A DNA stretch of 64,000 nt from Sulfurimonas sp. (GTDB lineage: Bacteria > Campylobacterota > Campylobacteria > Campylobacterales > Sulfurimonadaceae): NCBI GenBank assembly GCA_011391635.1, contig JAABQD010000001.1:226752-290751 (forward strand), written 5' to 3'. A program made the position numbers and the translations under genes. The notes under the pieces were generated by a model. The model was not told the DNA's origin. It saw only the letters and a list, made by a program, of their open reading frames with translations, and did no database searches. This document shows positions 1 through 7,447 of this stretch, piece after piece (position 1 is the first letter of the stretch; each line of letters begins with the position of its first letter).

Positions 1-26
1 TTATGAGATTGAAGTATGCACCATGA
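1..26 (+). CDS. 3' end of an upstream gene (partial)
   Basis: Reading frame 3 is open from the window edge and ends with residues MRLKYAP and a TGA at 24-26. That TGA overlaps the ATG of the next gene as ATGA, the spacing expected inside a translationally coupled operon. Because the next genes are RsbX-like and RsbR-like, the missing gene could be an RsbT-type anti-sigma kinase, but seven residues cannot show this. The identity is inference only. Confidence 0.35.
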
Positions 27-664
27 GAGCGAGTCAAACACACGGCACAATCGTTCTGCTCAAACCAAAACATTTTAATCCAGATATTATCTCTTTGCAA
101 ATTCCACATGCCACAGAAGAGATTTGTGGAGACTTATTTGCCAAAAAAGGAAAATTTTTACTCCTTGCAGATGGAAGCGGTCATGGCAAAAAAGCAAATA
201 AAAGTGCCGAACTTGCCAAAACACTTTTTTATAACCGCCCGTTTTCATGTATGCTTGTCGATGAATTTTTTCTCGATATTGACAAAGAACTCAAAGAGAA
301 AAAGATGCGAGGTTTAGCGCTAAGCATCTTTGAAATTTCTAAATGCAATATTCAAGTTTGTGGTATAGGAAATATCTCTTTTTGGGTACAAGATGGGGAT
401 AATTATAAGTATGTATCTCAAAAAGATGGGATATTGGGTGAACACTACTCTACAAGTGATAAATTTCTCTTTGAGCTTTCTTACAATCAAAAGTTTATCA
501 CCGCGACAGATGGGGTTGATGTAGGAAAATTTAATCAACTGCTTCTGTGTTTAGACAAAGATAGCAGTAACATATTGATGGCTTTGAGTGCCATGCACTT
601 TGCGTCTCTCGCACACGATGATAAAACAATCGTAGTAATCACAACACAAAAGGAGTTCACATGA
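23..664 (+). CDS. RsbX/SpoIIE-like PP2C-family serine phosphatase
   Basis: A 213-residue single-domain protein with the spaced metal-binding motifs of the PP2C/SpoIIE fold: ADGSGHG near residue 50, CGIGN near 113, TATDGVD near 160 and a late HDDKTIVV. Short stand-alone phosphatases of this kind (RsbX) remove phosphate from STAS proteins in partner-switching and stressosome pathways. The next gene encodes an RsbR-like STAS protein, a fitting substrate, and the two overlap by ATGA. The frame is open upstream of the ATG, so a longer start cannot be excluded, but the ATGA overlap with the preceding gene favours this one. It carries one copy of the 9-mer repeat (read as IPHAT). The family call is good; the substrate is inferred. 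Confidence 0.75.
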   Translation: MRASQTHGTIVLLKPKHFNPDIISLQIPHATEEICGDLFAKKGKFLLLADGSGHGKKANKSAELAKTLFYNRPFSCMLVDEFFLDIDKELKEKKMRGLALSIFEISKCNIQVCGIGNISFWVQDGDNYKYVSQKDGILGEHYSTSDKFLFELSYNQKFITATDGVDVGKFNQLLLCLDKDSSNILMALSAMHFASLAHDDKTIVVITTQKEFT

Positions 665-1458
665 ATGAAGTATTTAAAAAAGCCCTACTAGAGATAGTAC
701 AAAATAGCTCTCAAGAGCTGACACAACACTGGCTAGAGTATTTTGAGGATGAATATAAAGATGATGAGTATCGCCGCTATGATGATTTTCTAGGTTTTTT
801 TGAAGAGTGTGTCGAATCAGATCTCAACCCCCTCAGTGATGAGGCGGGTGCATTAAAACACTTTTTGAAAAAAGTTGTAGATATTATTGGAGAAGATTAC
901 TTTTTCCACTTTCACAACTCAGTTTACACATGTTTTTTAAAGTTCCCACTTCTCAAAGTTATCGAACAAAAAGGGTTATTCACTTATGAAAACATCAAGC
1001 CTATCACAGCGTTTTTTGAGTCATTAACATCTACCATCATTGTTGATTTGCTCCAACACCACAAATCTATTACACTCTCTTCTACCCAAGAGTTAGCAGA
1101 AAGAGAAGCCCCTATCAGTGAGATTTGGGATGGTGTTTTGATGGTATCTATCGTAGGGACACTTGATTCTTTTAGAATCCTACAAATTATCGATAAAGTG
1201 CTCAAGCATTTAGAAAAAAAAGAGTATGCACATGCCATCGTAGATATCAGTGCCATCTATGATATGAACTCAGAAGTTGCAAATCAAATCATAAAACTCA
1301 ATAACACGATTCATTACATGGGTGTCACTCCTTATATCACAGGAATCACTTCAAACATCGCCAAAAGTTTAACACACCTCAACATCAATCTAGGGGAAGT
1401 CAGAACCTATGTTACAACCAAAAAAGCAATGAAAGTGATTTTAGGACATACCAATTGA
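661..1458 (+). CDS. RsbR-like STAS-domain co-antagonist
   Basis: A 265-residue protein with an all-helical RsbRD-type N-terminal half (about 1-140) and a C-terminal STAS domain (about 150-265). The STAS core reads AIVDISAIYDMNSEVAN, matching the RsbR/RsbS segment D-I-T-G...D-T-x-V-A-N. The usual phospho-acceptor threonine is replaced by serine, preceded by Asn instead of Asp. RsbR proteins are sensory scaffolds of stressosomes whose phosphorylation is set by RsbT and reversed by RsbX. It overlaps the phosphatase before it (ATGA) and the diguanylate cyclase after it (TTGA), so signal flow from this partner switch to cyclic-di-GMP synthesis is the natural inference. The sensed input is unknown. 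Confidence 0.78.
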   Translation: MNEVFKKALLEIVQNSSQELTQHWLEYFEDEYKDDEYRRYDDFLGFFEECVESDLNPLSDEAGALKHFLKKVVDIIGEDYFFHFHNSVYTCFLKFPLLKVIEQKGLFTYENIKPITAFFESLTSTIIVDLLQHHKSITLSSTQELAEREAPISEIWDGVLMVSIVGTLDSFRILQIIDKVLKHLEKKEYAHAIVDISAIYDMNSEVANQIIKLNNTIHYMGVTPYITGITSNIAKSLTHLNINLGEVRTYVTTKKAMKVILGHTN

Positions 1459-2243
1459 TATTTGATATCGTAAAAAACCTCTATGCGAGTGTTACTGTTA
1501 TTGACAATACCAATGGAAATATCATCTATAGTCATAACAAACACCCTTTTACGGATATGCAAATCCAAACAAAAGAGCAATTAGAGGCTTTTTTAAAAAA
1601 ATATTACAATGCGACTTCCATCCCTATTTTTGACAAAATTATTATCGATGGAAGCTCCTATTGGATTTACAGAAAATATCAAAACAACCATATCTACTAT
1701 TTGATTCAAGAGTGTAGATACTGGGATGTTATGCTCGAAAAAGCAGAATCACAATCTATCATAGACGGATTGACAGGATGTTATACTAAAACAGAGACAG
1801 AAACTCTCATAAACAATCTTTTATTCACTTTCCTCAGATATCAGACAAATCCTTTCTCAATTATCATGTTTGATATAGATTTTTTTAAAAAAGTGAATGA
1901 TACTTATGGGCATTTAGCAGGAGATTATATTCTAAAACAACTCTCTGCTCTTGTAAAAACCCATTTGAGAGAGAGTGATTTGTTTGGAAGATTTGGCGGA
2001 GAGGAGTTTATCATCGTCCTCCCTCAAACAAAAGTCAATGGAGCGATGCGATTAGCCAATAGACTCAAAGAGAGTTGCCAAAGCCACAACTTCACTTTTG
2101 GTGGAAGCAAAATAGAGACAACTATCAGTCTTGGCGTCACTTCCGTGAGCATTACCGACTCGCTCCTCTCTCTCATAGACAGATGTGATAATGCACTCTA
2201 TGACGCGAAAAAAAATGGAAGAAACAAAGTAGAATATAGATAA
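1455..2243 (+). CDS. Diguanylate cyclase (GGDEF)
   Basis: A 262-residue protein. The N-terminal 90 residues have no domain I recognise; residues about 100-262 form a GGDEF domain. The active-site loop is FGGEEF and is preceded at the canonical distance by an RESD inhibitory I-site, so both catalysis and product feedback look intact. FDIDFFKKVNDTYGH matches the metal and substrate-binding segment. It makes cyclic-di-GMP from GTP. No membrane segment is seen. Translation appears to start at a TTG overlapping the TGA of the STAS gene, which makes this enzyme the likely output of the RsbX/RsbR module. Confidence 0.85.
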   Translation: MIFDIVKNLYASVTVIDNTNGNIIYSHNKHPFTDMQIQTKEQLEAFLKKYYNATSIPIFDKIIIDGSSYWIYRKYQNNHIYYLIQECRYWDVMLEKAESQSIIDGLTGCYTKTETETLINNLLFTFLRYQTNPFSIIMFDIDFFKKVNDTYGHLAGDYILKQLSALVKTHLRESDLFGRFGGEEFIIVLPQTKVNGAMRLANRLKESCQSHNFTFGGSKIETTISLGVTSVSITDSLLSLIDRCDNALYDAKKNGRNKVEYR

Positions 2244-2244
2244 G

Positions 2245-2889
2245 CTACAGCATATCGCTATAGTCATATTTTACAGGATCTATATACTGCTTTTTCCCAA
2301 TCATAATAACTCTTTTATCATCTTTTGCTAAATTTTTAAATCTTTTTTTGATTTTTTCTTGCTTAGCCTCTGAAAAATCGCTGTTTTTGAGATATTTTTT
2401 GACAGATATAAGCTGACTCTCCTCTTTTTTACTGTGTTGGATATCTTCTATCACCGCCTCGACATGTGGCTCTTTAAGACTCTCTTGCATGGGTGTACCC
2501 AACATAAATTGCGAAGAGATTGTACTTAATATATTTTTGAGTTGCTCATCTTTTTGTCTATAAATATCTTCGATTTTGATTCGCTCTTCTATGAGCATCT
2601 GCTCTTTTTGGTCTCGAAGTGTTCTTGTCTCTGTTTCTAATTTTTCTACTTTTTCTTGGAGTTTACTGTTTTGTTCTTCTAAAAATTTATAGTATTTATC
2701 ACTTGAAAAACCATCTGTTTTTTTGCTTTGTGTCTTGTGTGTGGCATGTGGAAGATTATTATCAATCTCTACAAATTTGACACCACCCTCTACAACGCTC
2801 TCTAGTGAACCTCTTCTGATTCTATTGTGAATAGCTTCTTTTGATACCCCAAAATGCGTCGCAGCATCTTCAATGCTCATCTTTGGCAT
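2245..2889 (-). CDS. HTH and coiled-coil DNA-binding protein
   Basis: A 214-residue protein. Residues about 1-45 look like a MerR/excisionase-type helix-turn-helix (IEDAATHFGVSKEAIHNRIRRG), followed by a linker, a long charged coiled coil at about 65-120 (many E, K, Q in heptads), and a basic C-terminal third. The arrangement resembles KfrA-like DNA organisers, but I cannot assign a function. The ATG start lies inside one copy of the repeated 9-mer (2885-2893) and a second copy falls in the coding sequence as LPHAT. It is read convergently with the GGDEF gene and ends 2 bp from it; yajQ is 5 bp upstream, so they probably share a transcript. Confidence 0.6.
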   Translation of the reverse strand: MPKMSIEDAATHFGVSKEAIHNRIRRGSLESVVEGGVKFVEIDNNLPHATHKTQSKKTDGFSSDKYYKFLEEQNSKLQEKVEKLETETRTLRDQKEQMLIEERIKIEDIYRQKDEQLKNILSTISSQFMLGTPMQESLKEPHVEAVIEDIQHSKKEESQLISVKKYLKNSDFSEAKQEKIKKRFKNLAKDDKRVIMIGKKQYIDPVKYDYSDML

Positions 2890-2894
2890 GTGGA

Positions 2895-3392
2895 TTATCT
2901 CATGTTTTCAAAAACAAGTGGAGCTTCCCATTCCATACCGCGGATTGCAGCAATTACAGCTTGTAAATCATCAAGTTTTGCACCTTTTACTCGTATAGAA
3001 TCCCCCTCTATTTGGGCATTTACTTTGAGTTTGAGATTTTTGATTTCAGCGGTTATCTTTTTTGCCTCTTTTGATTCGATGTAATCCACGATTTTAAAAG
3101 TTGCTTTTCTTGTTCCGCCACTTGCATCTTCCACTTTTTGCTCATCCAATACTTTTGATGAAAGCCCTTGTCTCAATAGTTTTGCAATAACTACATCTTT
3201 GAGAGCATCAAGTTTGTTATCACTTGAAGCTATCAAAACAAGTAATTTATCTTTTTCTTTATAACTCACTTCATAGTTTGTACCCTTGAAGTCATAGCGA
3301 TTTGCAACCTCTTTATCCACGGAGTTGATTGCATCTTTAAAGCTCTGCATATTTATTTTTGCACTAATATCAAATGAATACTCTTTTGCCAT
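2895..3392 (-). CDS. YajQ-family nucleotide-binding protein
   Basis: A 165-residue full-length YajQ (UPF0234) protein: N-terminal segment with FDISAKINMQSFKDAIN, central NRYDFKGTNYEV, and C-terminal IRVKGAKLDDLQAVIAAIR. Members bind nucleotides, and some are cyclic-di-GMP effectors; whether this one is cannot be told here, although diguanylate cyclase genes are close by. A strong ribosome site (AAAAAGGG) lies ahead of the ATG and a TATAAT -10 box lies 34 bp upstream (3426-3431), so yajQ probably starts the transcript that continues into the HTH gene. Confidence 0.88.
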   Translation of the reverse strand: MAKEYSFDISAKINMQSFKDAINSVDKEVANRYDFKGTNYEVSYKEKDKLLVLIASSDNKLDALKDVVIAKLLRQGLSSKVLDEQKVEDASGGTRKATFKIVDYIESKEAKKITAEIKNLKLKVNAQIEGDSIRVKGAKLDDLQAVIAAIRGMEWEAPLVFENMR

Positions 3393-3425
3393 TATTTAAC
3401 CCTTTTTTTATATTAATTGAAAATG

Positions 3426-3431
3426 ATTATA
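3426..3431 (-). promoter_or_regulatory. -10 box upstream of yajQ
   Basis: TATAAT read on the minus strand, in an AT-rich setting about 34 bp before the yajQ ATG. Campylobacterota sigma-70 promoters have a strong -10 and no conserved -35, as here. Confidence 0.5.
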
Positions 3432-3463
3432 ACACATTTCAAATGTTAGTTTTGTGAGTTGTT

Positions 3464-4162
3464 TTAAAAACTAGGACTTCCATCGAAACCAAAACCGCCG
3501 CCAAAGTTCGCAAAACTTGGGTCAGAGTAGCCTTGTATTGCAGACTTTGAACGAAGTTTTTCTATATCTGCTTTGCTTGAAATTCCTTGCGGACAAACCA
3601 CTGTGCATGCACTGCACAGAGTACAATCCCAAACACCGTTTGTTTGAATAGTATCTATTTTTGCACTGACACCCGCTTCTCTTGCATCACTCACATAACG
3701 CCAAACGCGTGTGAGTGCAAAAGGTCCTAAAAACTCCTCATTGACCGCATAAACAGGACAGGCACTATAACAAGAGCCACAAAGGATGCAGTCACTTTGG
3801 ACTTCATTTCTCTTCTCATCTTCTTGAGTTAAAGCGATATTGCTCTCATTCGTTTGCCACGCTTTTGCTTTTTGATTGAACTCATACGCTCTCTCCATAT
3901 CCACAACCAAATCACGAAGCACAGATACATTTTGCAGAGGTTCAACCAAATCTCCCTCTTGCACTTTATATCCACATGCCAAGACTTCTTTACCATTGAC
4001 CCGCACAGAACAGCTTCCACACACACTACTTCTGCATCCGCTTGAGTATGTCAGCGTTGCATCCTGCTTTGTTTTTATCTCATTTAAGAGTTCTAAAAGT
4101 GTCGCATTTTCAAGTGCAACTTCATATTCTGTAACTTCTTCTCTTTGAATTTTAATCTTCAT
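3464..4162 (-). CDS. Fumarate reductase/succinate dehydrogenase iron-sulfur subunit
   Basis: A 232-residue SdhB/FrdB protein. The N-terminal ferredoxin domain has CRSSVCGSC followed by LAC for the [2Fe-2S] cluster. The C-terminal domain has CILCGSCYSACP for a [4Fe-4S] cluster and CTLCSACTVVCP for the third. The third motif keeps all four cysteines, where classical enzymes lack the second and hold [3Fe-4S]; four cysteines are typical of E-type (SdhABE/Mfr) enzymes and predict a second [4Fe-4S]. It passes electrons between the flavoprotein, whose gene ends 3 bp upstream, and a membrane partner. No C/D anchor or SdhE CCG-domain subunit lies next to it. Confidence 0.88.
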   Translation of the reverse strand: MKIKIQREEVTEYEVALENATLLELLNEIKTKQDATLTYSSGCRSSVCGSCSVRVNGKEVLACGYKVQEGDLVEPLQNVSVLRDLVVDMERAYEFNQKAKAWQTNESNIALTQEDEKRNEVQSDCILCGSCYSACPVYAVNEEFLGPFALTRVWRYVSDAREAGVSAKIDTIQTNGVWDCTLCSACTVVCPQGISSKADIEKLRSKSAIQGYSDPSFANFGGGFGFDGSPSF

Positions 4163-4165
4163 AGC

Positions 4166-5785
4166 CTACTCCATAAAGTCTGCACATAGCACACTATCCT
4201 CTTTCCAAGTTATCGTATGTGCCTTGTACGCCATATCATTTTCTTGCGGTATGTCAGCTCTAAAATGTGCACCTCGGCTCTCGTTTCGGCTTATGGCACA
4301 CACCAAAATAATCTCGCAAAGCTCCACCATATTTCCAAACTCTATAAACTCGACAAGGTTTGTGTTATACACTTTTGATTTGTCTTTTGGTCCCATAAAT
4401 GGAATCTCTTTTTGGATTTGTCTGATTGCACCCAAAACTGCTTTTAAGCCCATTTCATCTCTGCTTATTCCCGCATTGTTATAAAAAATATTGCCAATAA
4501 ACTCTCGTTTTTGATAAAAATCTATCTGGTTCGTAAAATATTTCACACCTGTTATAAAGTTGTTAGCACTCTTTGTTTGGAGTGTTATATCAATTGATTT
4601 TGTAAACTTTTTTGCATACTCTGCTGCACTCTCTCCTGCTTGTTTGCCAAAAACGACAAGTTCCAAAAGCGAGTTTCCGCCAAGGCGATTTGCACCATGG
4701 ACTCTATGGTTTGCACATTCGCCAACGGCAAACAAACCTCTGAGTTTGGTTTGGGAGTTTGCATCCACTTCGATACCGCCCATGGTGTAGTGTGCAACTG
4801 GTTTTACGGGGATTAAATCATAAACTGGGTCAACATTTTCATAAAGCTTTGCAAGTTTTCTCTCTTGTGGAAGTTCCTCATCTATGAAGGTTTCACCCAA
4901 ATGGCGAATATCTAAAAAAATATCTTCACCCTTTTCTATCTCATTGTGAATGGCACGAGCAACTTCATCCCGAGGTGCTAACTCATTTGTAAATCGCTCG
5001 CCCTTTGAGTTTAAAAGATGTCCACCCGCACCTCTGGCACTCTCAGAGATTAAAATAGAGGAGTTTTTGAGAGCCGTCGGATGAAACTGGATAAACTCCA
5101 TGTCGCTGAGTCTAGCCCCCGCACGGATTGCCGCGGCTATGCCATCGCCTGTTGTGCCGACTGCGTTAGTGGAGTGTTTGTCGTAAATTCTACTGTAACC
5201 ACCCGTTGCTACGATAACTGAAGCACTTTCATAGCTTTCCACTTCACCCGTACGAATATTGAGAACCGTTGCTCCACACGCGTAGGGTTTGTTATACTCG
5301 TCTGTGTTTGTTATAAAGTTGAGGAGATACCGCTCACTCAAAATTTCAATTCCACATGCCAAGACTCTGTCATAAAGTGTGTGAAGAATTTTTAAACCTG
5401 TGTAGTCTTGAGCGTAACAAGCCCGTGGAGCTGAAGCACCGCCTAAAGTTCTTTGAGCGATTTTTGCATCTTTTGTTCGGCTGAAACAGACCCCAATGCT
5501 ATCGAGCCAATTTACGGCTACTGGTGCTTGTTCACACATAAATCGAACCATCTCTTCGTTTGCTAAACCGTGAGCCGATTTGAGCGTGTTTTGCACATGT
5601 GCTTCGATACTGTCAACACTTGCATTGCCAAGAGCTGCGTTAATTCCGCCTTGTGCCATACTTGTCTGACTTCGTGTTGGGTACTCTTTTGTGATAATTC
5701 TCACTTTAGCACCTGATTCGTGGGCATTTATGGCGGCGACTAAACCTGCGCCACCCGCTCCGATGATTAAAACATCACTTCTCAT
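4166..5785 (-). CDS. Fumarate reductase/succinate dehydrogenase flavoprotein subunit
   Basis: About 539 residues. N-terminal Rossmann FAD motif (IGAGGAG), substrate-site segments FIQFHPTAL, SARGAGGHLLN, HYTMGGIEV and HGANRLGGNSLLE identify the SdhA/FrdA family rather than L-aspartate oxidase. The histidine that covalently binds FAD in most SdhA/FrdA (S-H-T in the segment before AQGGI) is glutamine here (S-Q-T-S-M-A-Q-G-G-I), predicting non-covalent FAD. An AAAGG ribosome site 7 nt before the ATG at 5785 favours that start over a TTG 6 nt upstream. It is shorter than the roughly 600-residue relatives. It is followed by the iron-sulfur subunit after 3 bp. Confidence 0.85.
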   Translation of the reverse strand: MRSDVLIIGAGGAGLVAAINAHESGAKVRIITKEYPTRSQTSMAQGGINAALGNASVDSIEAHVQNTLKSAHGLANEEMVRFMCEQAPVAVNWLDSIGVCFSRTKDAKIAQRTLGGASAPRACYAQDYTGLKILHTLYDRVLACGIEILSERYLLNFITNTDEYNKPYACGATVLNIRTGEVESYESASVIVATGGYSRIYDKHSTNAVGTTGDGIAAAIRAGARLSDMEFIQFHPTALKNSSILISESARGAGGHLLNSKGERFTNELAPRDEVARAIHNEIEKGEDIFLDIRHLGETFIDEELPQERKLAKLYENVDPVYDLIPVKPVAHYTMGGIEVDANSQTKLRGLFAVGECANHRVHGANRLGGNSLLELVVFGKQAGESAAEYAKKFTKSIDITLQTKSANNFITGVKYFTNQIDFYQKREFIGNIFYNNAGISRDEMGLKAVLGAIRQIQKEIPFMGPKDKSKVYNTNLVEFIEFGNMVELCEIILVCAISRNESRGAHFRADIPQENDMAYKAHTITWKEDSVLCADFME

Positions 5786-5795
5786 ATACAAACCT

Positions 5796-6200
5796 TTACA
5801 ATATTTGAGCTAAAAAATAGTATCTTAAAACCCTTAAACTTCCCGCAATTATAACAAACCAAACAAACCTGAGCCTTATAACACCCGCAACAAGTGTGAG
5901 TGGATCGCCGATGAGTGGAAGCCAAGAAAAGGGCAAAATAAAGTAACCATACTTATTTCCACATGCCAAACCTCTCGTGCCGATTTTTGATTTTGTGAGT
6001 TTTGTTTTTGTTTTTTCATAGAGCCAGAAGCCTAGCCAGTAATTGAGTGTGATGGCTAAAATATTTCCGCTTGAAGCAGAAATCATGGCATGTGGAAGTG
6101 TCATTCCATCAGAGAGTGCAAGTAAAAAAGTGGCTTCAGAGCTGAGAGGAAAAATGGTTGCCGCAAGAAAAGCGGAGAGAAAAAGCGCTAGTTCTGGCAT
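5796..6200 (-). CDS. YqaA-type (DedA/VTT-like) membrane protein
   Basis: A 134-residue hydrophobic protein with about four membrane segments, the usual size of YqaA proteins in the SNARE-associated/VTT superfamily (FPLSSEATFLLALSDG, SASSGNILAITLNYWLG, LPFIGDP-like LPLIGDPLTLVAG). Related DedA proteins act in membrane lipid traffic and homeostasis; the role of YqaA is not established. The start ATG lies inside a repeat core (6196-6204), and two more copies fall within the gene (as LPHAM and LACGN), giving three copies in 250 bp. It ends 10 bp before the flavoprotein ATG. Confidence 0.75.
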   Translation of the reverse strand: MPELALFLSAFLAATIFPLSSEATFLLALSDGMTLPHAMISASSGNILAITLNYWLGFWLYEKTKTKLTKSKIGTRGLACGNKYGYFILPFSWLPLIGDPLTLVAGVIRLRFVWFVIIAGSLRVLRYYFLAQIL

Positions 6201-6233
6201 GTGGATTGAAACTATAACAACGAAAAAGACGCT

Positions 6234-7397
6234 TTACGCGTCTTTAACTTTTTTGATGAGTTCTCTTGCTTTTGCGAGTGCAACATCAACCTTGTCAAAA
6301 ACAAGAGCAACTGCCAAACGACGCCCTTTGTGTGCTTCTGGTTTTGAGAATATTCTCACAAAACTGTTTTGGCTGAAGAGGCTTTCATCAACCTCAACAA
6401 CAGGAGCAAAATTATGTGCTTCTGATTTAAAAGCGGCACTCGCTCCATCGCCGTAAAATGTAAATCCTAAAGGAAGACCTAGAACCGCTCGTAAATGAAG
6501 TGCAAATTCACTCTGAGATTGAGTAATAAGCGTTACCATTCCCGTATCATGTGGACGTGGAGAAACTTCTGAAAAATAGACCTCATCGCCTTTTATAAAA
6601 AGCTCAACACCAAAAAGGCCTTGACCGCCAAGCCCATCTGTGATTTTCTTCGCCATATCCTGAGCTTTTTGTTTTGCGACTTCACTCATCGCCATTGGTT
6701 GCCATGAAAAAACATAGTCTCCATCTTTTTGCTCATGTCCTATCGGCTCACAAAAAACTGTCTCTTTGCCGTTTCTTGCAGTTAAAAGTGCAATCTCATA
6801 GTCAAAATCTACAAAAGCTTCCACGATAAGCTCACTCGAATCGCCTCTTGCTTCCTTCGCCATCTCCCATGATTTTTCAATATCACCAGCACTTTTTGCG
6901 ACACTTTGACCATGCCCAGAAGAACTCATAACAGGTTTGATAACACAAGGAAATCCCATGCGTTGTGCCGCGGCTTTTAACTCATCAAGCGTTTTTACAA
7001 ACTCATAGTTACCAGTTTTAAGTCCCAACTCTTCTGCTGCAAAACGGCGAATATTTTTACGGTTCATCGTCTTGTTGACCGCTTCAGCATTTGGGATAAC
7101 ATTAAATCCCTCCGCCTCCGCTTCAAAAAGAGCAGCGATACTGATAGCTTCGATTTCAGGCAAGATATAGTCAGGCTTTTCACGACGGATAATCTCCAAA
7201 ATAGCCTCTTTGTCCTGCATATTTACCACATACGAGCGGTGTGCAACATGATGTGCTGGAGCATTTTGGTATCTGTCCACTGCGACAACTTCAAGACCTA
7301 GTCTTTGAGCTTCGATTACAACTTCTTTACCTAGTTCACCAGAGCCAAGTAACATGATTTTTTTAGAATTTGATTTGAGGGGAGCGGAGAATTGCAT
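6234..7397 (-). CDS. purT: Formate-dependent phosphoribosylglycinamide formyltransferase
   Basis: PurT is an ATP-grasp enzyme that formylates GAR using formate and ATP in de novo purine synthesis. The protein is full length (387 residues from this start) with GSGELGKEV near the N-terminus, the central ATP-grasp lid ([16 protein letters not shown]) and metal ligands in [28 protein letters not shown]. An upstream in-frame ATG at 7412 is part of the ribosome-binding sequence: AAGGA lies 7 nt before the ATG at 7397, which is therefore the better start. That ribosome site sits in a perfect hairpin (7400-7430). It follows the hook gene flgE by about 50 bp. Confidence 0.92.
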   Translation of the reverse strand: MQFSAPLKSNSKKIMLLGSGELGKEVVIEAQRLGLEVVAVDRYQNAPAHHVAHRSYVVNMQDKEAILEIIRREKPDYILPEIEAISIAALFEAEAEGFNVIPNAEAVNKTMNRKNIRRFAAEELGLKTGNYEFVKTLDELKAAAQRMGFPCVIKPVMSSSGHGQSVAKSAGDIEKSWEMAKEARGDSSELIVEAFVDFDYEIALLTARNGKETVFCEPIGHEQKDGDYVFSWQPMAMSEVAKQKAQDMAKKITDGLGGQGLFGVELFIKGDEVYFSEVSPRPHDTGMVTLITQSQSEFALHLRAVLGLPLGFTFYGDGASAAFKSEAHNFAPVVEVDESLFSQNSFVRIFSKPEAHKGRRLAVALVFDKVDVALAKARELIKKVKDA

Positions 7398-7399
7398 AC

Positions 7400-7430
7400 A
7401 TAATTCCTTCATAAATAATGAAGGAATTAT
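7400..7430 (-). promoter_or_regulatory. Hairpin enclosing the purT ribosome site
   Basis: A perfect 13-bp inverted repeat (arms 7400-7412 and 7418-7430, 5-nt loop). It lies between the flgE stop and the purT start and contains the AAGGA Shine-Dalgarno of purT in its downstream arm. It has no clear U-run, so a translational control element or processing site is as likely as a terminator. Confidence 0.55.
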
Positions 7431-7447
7431 AGCAAAAATGGATTAAA

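Noticed and set aside
4166..5785. L-aspartate oxidase (NadB)
   Set aside because: Length fits, but the SARGAGGHLLN, HYTMGGIEV and ANRLGGNSLLE segments and the adjacent iron-sulfur subunit identify fumarate reductase/succinate dehydrogenase.
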